This document shows, piece after piece, positions 59,965 to 64,000 of a stretch of 64,000 bases of DNA. The position numbers and the translations under genes are program-made. This stretch comes from Sphingobacteriaceae bacterium. Its GTDB lineage: Bacteria > Bacteroidota > Bacteroidia > B-17B0 > Aurantibacillaceae. The number at the start of each line of letters is the position of its first letter. The stretch's first letter is position 1. Below the pieces are notes generated by a model. It saw only the letters and a list, made by a program, of their open reading frames with translations. It was not told the DNA's origin and did no database searches. Location: assembly GCA_023251725.1 (NCBI GenBank), contig JAHEYG010000003.1, positions 1 to 64,000 on the forward strand, given 5' to 3'.

Positions 59965-60020
59965 AATTGTTAAATGGTTGAATGGTTAAATGGTTTTATG
60001 GTTAAATGGTTGAATGGTTT
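59965..60020. repeat. Octamer array (AATGGTTN)x7
   Basis: AATTGTTA AATGGTTG AATGGTTA AATGGTTT TATGGTTA AATGGTTG AATGGTTT; begins 6 bp upstream of the LRR gene ATG. Confidence 0.92.
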
Positions 60021-60764
60021 TTTTTTAGTAATTATTGAAAGATTATTTTTAATAAATAAAATAGCTCCCAATGAACTTAATGTGTAGCCGGTTAAAAATA
60101 GGTACCAATTAAATTTTTGGGGAATGTAAAATTGTAACTCATGCAATAAGCCTTTCGGCGAAGGAAAAAAGCTTGCAGAATTATTTTGCGATTTTATTAC
60201 TTCAAAATAATCATACATAAACGAAATAATAATAATTACTGAGCCGCTAATCAAAAGAAACCATTGGCTGCTCGAAATAGTTATTCGCCCGTGCCGGTAC
60301 GGACGGGTTGTTTGGGAAGAATTATGGAAATGTAAAATGAAACTTCCAAACACAATCATTCCCAGTGAAACTAAACATGGCGCCAGAACGGGCCCGGTCC
60401 ATGGAACCGGGATTAAAAATAAAATATCCCAGGTAAATAAACTTTGTGGCCATCCTAAAAATAAAAAAAGAAAAATGTAATAAAACAAATCCCAAATGGC
60501 GAAAACGATTAAAAAATAACCGAAACGGGTGAGTTTTGATTTTCCGGATAGATATGCTATACCAATTAACATAATAATAGTTGCTAATTCTCGGCACAAT
60601 TCAACCATTGCAATATTTTTCGGAATTATTTGTAATGGGAATTGAAAGCCGCCCGGATAATATAATTCGCGTAAATAAATGACCACGGCACTTTCTAAAA
60701 ATCCCATGGCAATAGCGAAAATGCAAAGCCCTGAAATATTTTTATTATTTGCATTAAATTTCAT
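59970..60764 (-). CDS. Polytopic membrane protein of unknown function
   Basis: About 7 hydrophobic segments; C-terminus KPFNHLTIKPFNHSTI is encoded by the octamer array. Confidence 0.8.
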   Translation of the reverse strand: MKFNANNKNISGLCIFAIAMGFLESAVVIYLRELYYPGGFQFPLQIIPKNIAMVELCRELATIIMLIGIAYLSGKSKLTRFGYFLIVFAIWDLFYYIFLFLFLGWPQSLFTWDILFLIPVPWTGPVLAPCLVSLGMIVFGSFILHFHNSSQTTRPYRHGRITISSSQWFLLISGSVIIIISFMYDYFEVIKSQNNSASFFPSPKGLLHELQFYIPQKFNWYLFLTGYTLSSLGAILFIKNNLSIITKKKPFNHLTIKPFNHSTI

Positions 60765-60809
60765 ACAATTAAATTCAATTAGTATTTCAAAGTATCAGAC
60801 TAAAAAAAT

Positions 60810-61034
60810 CTATTTATTCTTAGTAATATTTTTCGCAAGCCATTCGTAAATAAAAAATGTACACACAGCAAATGGAAATAAATTATACAAAGTATCGCTC
60901 ACCGAATGCGAATTGTGGTCAATTACTTTAGCTACCCAAAGTGTGTGTGCTAATAAAATTAAGGTAATTATTATTGCTACGAAACTGGTTGGTAAATAAA
61001 ACCAAAGCCATTTTTTAAAGTGTTGTGTTTTCAT
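60810..61034 (-). CDS. Small two-TM membrane protein
   Basis: 74 aa with two hydrophobic helices, in a run of minus-strand genes. Confidence 0.65.
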   Translation of the reverse strand: MKTQHFKKWLWFYLPTSFVAIIITLILLAHTLWVAKVIDHNSHSVSDTLYNLFPFAVCTFFIYEWLAKNITKNK

Positions 61035-61058
61035 GATGTTTGTTTTTAGGGTTTATAT

Positions 61059-61355
61059 TTATCTGTTCTTAATTAATTTCTCAAGTGTATCTAAATGTTC
61101 ATTGAAAGCTTTCGTTCCAATTTTTGTGGTAGAGTAGGAGGTAAGCGGCTTCTTACCTACGAACTCTTTTTTCACATGCACATAACCTTCTTTCTCCAAT
61201 GCCGAAATGTGGCTGGCCAGATTTCCATCAGTTAAATCCAATAATTCTTTTAAGGTATTAAAGTCAACACTGTCGTTAACCATGAGCGCGCTCATAATTC
61301 CCAGCCTGACTCTGTTATCAAAAACCTTATTTAAATTATGTATTTTAAAGTTCAA
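61059..61355 (-). CDS. Winged-helix transcriptional regulator (ArsR/MarR-like)
   Basis: NRVRLGIMSALMVNDSVDFNTLKELLDLTDGNLASHISALEKEGYVHVKKEFVGKKPLTSYSTT. Confidence 0.9.
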   Translation of the reverse strand: MNFKIHNLNKVFDNRVRLGIMSALMVNDSVDFNTLKELLDLTDGNLASHISALEKEGYVHVKKEFVGKKPLTSYSTTKIGTKAFNEHLDTLEKLIKNR

Positions 61356-61430
61356 TTTATTTTCAAAAAATTTATTTTAATTAATTTGACTGCTTCCTGC
61401 CACTGCCGACTCCATTCTTTTTTTAATTTA

Positions 61431-62075
61431 TCACTCAACATTTCTCTCATACTTAAACCACATTACTGTTCCATAAATAACATGAAACAATCCAAATCCA
61501 ATGGCCCAATAAAAAAGTCCGTTACCTAAATCAAAGGCCGAAACAATTCCCAATAAAATTTGTGCAATTCCTAAATACTTAACATCGTCGTAAGTTAATT
61601 TGCTTGCCGAAAATAAAGCTACGCCGTAAAAACACAACATAGTTGGGGCTATAAAAGCTAAATGCATGTTTAATAGAAGCGCTAAACTTAAAATTCCACC
61701 TGTAGTTAATGGAACGGCCATTTGCCAGAATAAACGCCAGGCAGTATAATCTAATAATTTTAAATTATTTTTTTTGGCTTTGCGCGACGAAAAATAATAA
61801 GCCGTTAATAAGGATAATCCTAAAATTAAAATGGCATCTAAAATAAAAAATCCAAATACTTCTAAAGTAAAAGGTTCGGCGCTTTCGTAAATAGCGCTTC
61901 GAAGTCCGGTTAATCTGTTTCGGATATACCAAACGGCGATGGCGTATCCCGACAAGGCATAAATTCCGGCAAATATTCCGGATAAACCGCTGAGCGATAA
62001 AAAGCGCGAACTTTTACGCATCATTGTGCGAATTTCATTGAGCGCTTCGAGGTGTTTTGTGTCTTCTGGCTGCAT
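61431..62075 (-). CDS. Integral membrane protein co-located with wHTH regulator
   Basis: Multiple TM segments after a short cytosolic N-terminus. Confidence 0.75.
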   Translation of the reverse strand: MQPEDTKHLEALNEIRTMMRKSSRFLSLSGLSGIFAGIYALSGYAIAVWYIRNRLTGLRSAIYESAEPFTLEVFGFFILDAILILGLSLLTAYYFSSRKAKKNNLKLLDYTAWRLFWQMAVPLTTGGILSLALLLNMHLAFIAPTMLCFYGVALFSASKLTYDDVKYLGIAQILLGIVSAFDLGNGLFYWAIGFGLFHVIYGTVMWFKYERNVE

Positions 62076-62247
62076 TTTAATCTGGTTTTAAAAGTACTTT
62101 GAAGTACAAAGTTAAAGCCTTTTCCGATACTTCCAAATTATTTTAGCATTTTTTAATAAACAAGTTTAAAGCGTATATTTGGTAGAGATAGCAAAAACTG
62201 AATTTTATTGGAACAAATCCCATAAACGGCCGTTTAACCTGAGCAAA

Positions 62248-63822
62248 ATGAAACAGCTTTTTTTAATTATCACTTTATTTTTTTGCGGCATCGTTAATGC
62301 CCAACAAGATAAAGATACCAAATTGCAAGCGGCCGAAATCGAAAAGAAATTTCAAGCCGAAAATTATGAAGAGGCCCTCGAAGATTATTTGCAACTTTTA
62401 GTCAGCGATCCTAAAAACGAATTATTTAATTATAACGTTGGCGTTTGTTATTTAAACACAAACATTAATAAAGCAAAAGCTGTTCCTTACCTCGAAATTG
62501 TTACCCGAAAAGAAAAGCATAATTACAATGCCGATTTTTTATTGGGAAGAGCTTATCAATATGCCAATCGTTTTGATGATGCAATCGCTTCTTTCGCAAA
62601 CTTTAAGATCATAGGAAAAGGAAGCGAAAAAAATATTAAAGACATTGAAACCGAAATTCAACATTGTATAAATGCAAAAGAAATTATTAAATTTCCGGTA
62701 GATGTTACTTTTCAATCGCTTGGTAAAAATGTTATCAATTCGGAGTTCGCCGATTATTATCCTTTTATTCCCGAAAACGAAGGTTACATAGTTTTTAATT
62801 CGAAACGGCCAGCCGATAAAGTAGCCATTAAACAAGAAAACGGACAATACTTAAATTGCATTTACATTTCAAAAGTAATTAACGGTCAGTTTACACCGGC
62901 AGAAGTTTTAGGGGAGCCTATTTGCAAAGGCAACACCGGCGATGAAGTAATTGGTATGAACGCCAAAGGCGATATTTTATTAATTTGTAAGCCTGATTAT
63001 AAAGGTGCCAAAAAAATTTACATTACAAAAATGAATCCAAGCGGTGCATTTTCTAAACCCGAATTATTGCCTACAGCCATCAATGGCGAAGGAGATGAAA
63101 TTGCGGCTTGTATAAGCAACGATGGTAATTCAATTTATTTTGCAAGCGATCGAAGCGGCGGTTTTGGCGGAACAGATATTTACGTTTGTAGAAAAGTTTT
63201 GGCAAGTGGTAAATGGGTAGAACCAAAAAATATGGGTCCGAATATTAATACGGCATTAGACGAAGATTTTCCAAACATTTCGCCCGACGGAAAAACACTT
63301 TTTTTTAGTTCTAAAGGTCATTCGAGTATGGGAGGATACGATATTTTTAAAGCGACTTGGGACGAATCGATTTTAAGTTTTGTGAATGCAAAAAATTTGG
63401 GATATCCGGTTAACACGTCGTACGACGATATGAATTTCAGAATTTCAAAATCGGGTCGGTATGGTTATATTGCTTCGGCAAGAGGAGGAGGAGCCGGCGA
63501 TTTTGATATTTACCGTATTACTTTTAATGAAGTTGAATTAGATTATACAGTGGTAATTGGTGATATAAGAGCTAAAGACAGTATTCAGGAAATTATTTAC
63601 AGAGAAGTTTTTATTACCGTTAATGACAATATTACCGGCGAATTAGTAGGAAATTATATTTGTAATCCGGCCAACGGAAGAAGTGTAATGATTTTGCCTC
63701 CGGGTAAATATGTGATAAATGTGGAAGCACCCGGTTTTAAAAATTACATTAAACCCATCGAAATTTATGATAAAGTTTCTTACCAGTCAGAAAAAAGCTT
63801 TCTCATAGAATTAAAAAAATAA
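62248..63822 (+). CDS. Secreted TPR plus WD40-like/PD40 beta-propeller protein
   Basis: Signal peptide MKQLFLIITLFFCGIVNAQQ; IYFASDRSGGFGGTDIYVCR, LFFSSKGHSSMGGYDIFKA; C-terminal carboxypeptidase-regulatory-like segment. Confidence 0.88.
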   Translation: MKQLFLIITLFFCGIVNAQQDKDTKLQAAEIEKKFQAENYEEALEDYLQLLVSDPKNELFNYNVGVCYLNTNINKAKAVPYLEIVTRKEKHNYNADFLLGRAYQYANRFDDAIASFANFKIIGKGSEKNIKDIETEIQHCINAKEIIKFPVDVTFQSLGKNVINSEFADYYPFIPENEGYIVFNSKRPADKVAIKQENGQYLNCIYISKVINGQFTPAEVLGEPICKGNTGDEVIGMNAKGDILLICKPDYKGAKKIYITKMNPSGAFSKPELLPTAINGEGDEIAACISNDGNSIYFASDRSGGFGGTDIYVCRKVLASGKWVEPKNMGPNINTALDEDFPNISPDGKTLFFSSKGHSSMGGYDIFKATWDESILSFVNAKNLGYPVNTSYDDMNFRISKSGRYGYIASARGGGAGDFDIYRITFNEVELDYTVVIGDIRAKDSIQEIIYREVFITVNDNITGELVGNYICNPANGRSVMILPPGKYVINVEAPGFKNYIKPIEIYDKVSYQSEKSFLIELKK

Positions 63823-63881
63823 AGACAATGTTTTTTTTATTAGATTTGTTATAAATAAATTTACTTTCACATATAATTATT

Positions 63882-63902
63882 AATTCTCAATTCTCAATTC
63901 TC
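63882..63902. repeat. Heptamer array (AATTCTC)x3
   Basis: Three perfect copies ending 18 bp before ATG at 63921. Confidence 0.8.
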
Positions 63903-63920
63903 AATTTTTAATTTTTTAAA

Positions 63921-64000
63921 CATGATAAACAATCTCTCGCAAAATAATTCAGTGTTAAGTCAATTCTTATCTGAAATCCGTTGCATTAATACTCAAACCG
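63921..64000 (+). CDS. upp: Probable uracil phosphoribosyltransferase, 3'-truncated
   Basis: MINNLSQNNSVLSQFLSEIRCINTQT resembles the N-terminus of Bacteroidota UPRT; only 26 codons visible. Confidence 0.6.

Overview
The window is about 64 kb of AT-rich chromosomal DNA from a Bacteroidota member. This is inferred from PorP/SprF, PorV-like, T9SS type A/B C-terminal domains, ZapA-RNase Y order and sparse Shine-Dalgarno signals. It runs from rplA (5'-truncated) through rplJ-rplL-rpoB-rpoC. Next come a LytTR two-component pair, a ~1500-aa secreted protein of unknown function, comEC, an Smr-domain gene, RNase P RNA, and several T9SS-type surface genes (PKD/gliding C-terminal protein plus PorP, fibre-like protein, M4 protease, PorV-like plus C25 protease, YCF48-like). 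The last part holds arfB, an rny-zapA-coiled-coil locus, sugar-modification genes, a nucleoside phosphorylase, a membrane-LRR protein and the first bases of a probable upp. No tRNA, CRISPR array, IS element or prophage was recognised. The least explained signal is a set of unrelated 7-8 bp tandem-repeat arrays, several ending within about 20 bp of a start codon: (GATTACC)n, (CCCGAAA)7, (GGTTATAR)~20, (AATGGTTN)7 and (AATTCTC)3. Others are a 7-A tract that puts a surface gene's natural signal peptide out of frame, a 12-bp inverted repeat upstream of it, a LytTR-like direct repeat upstream of the LytTR operon, a decayed TPR/sensor gene remnant, and hairpins inside the rpoBC and zapA-rny operons. 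All calls come from reading the sequence and supplied ORFs; no database search was run.
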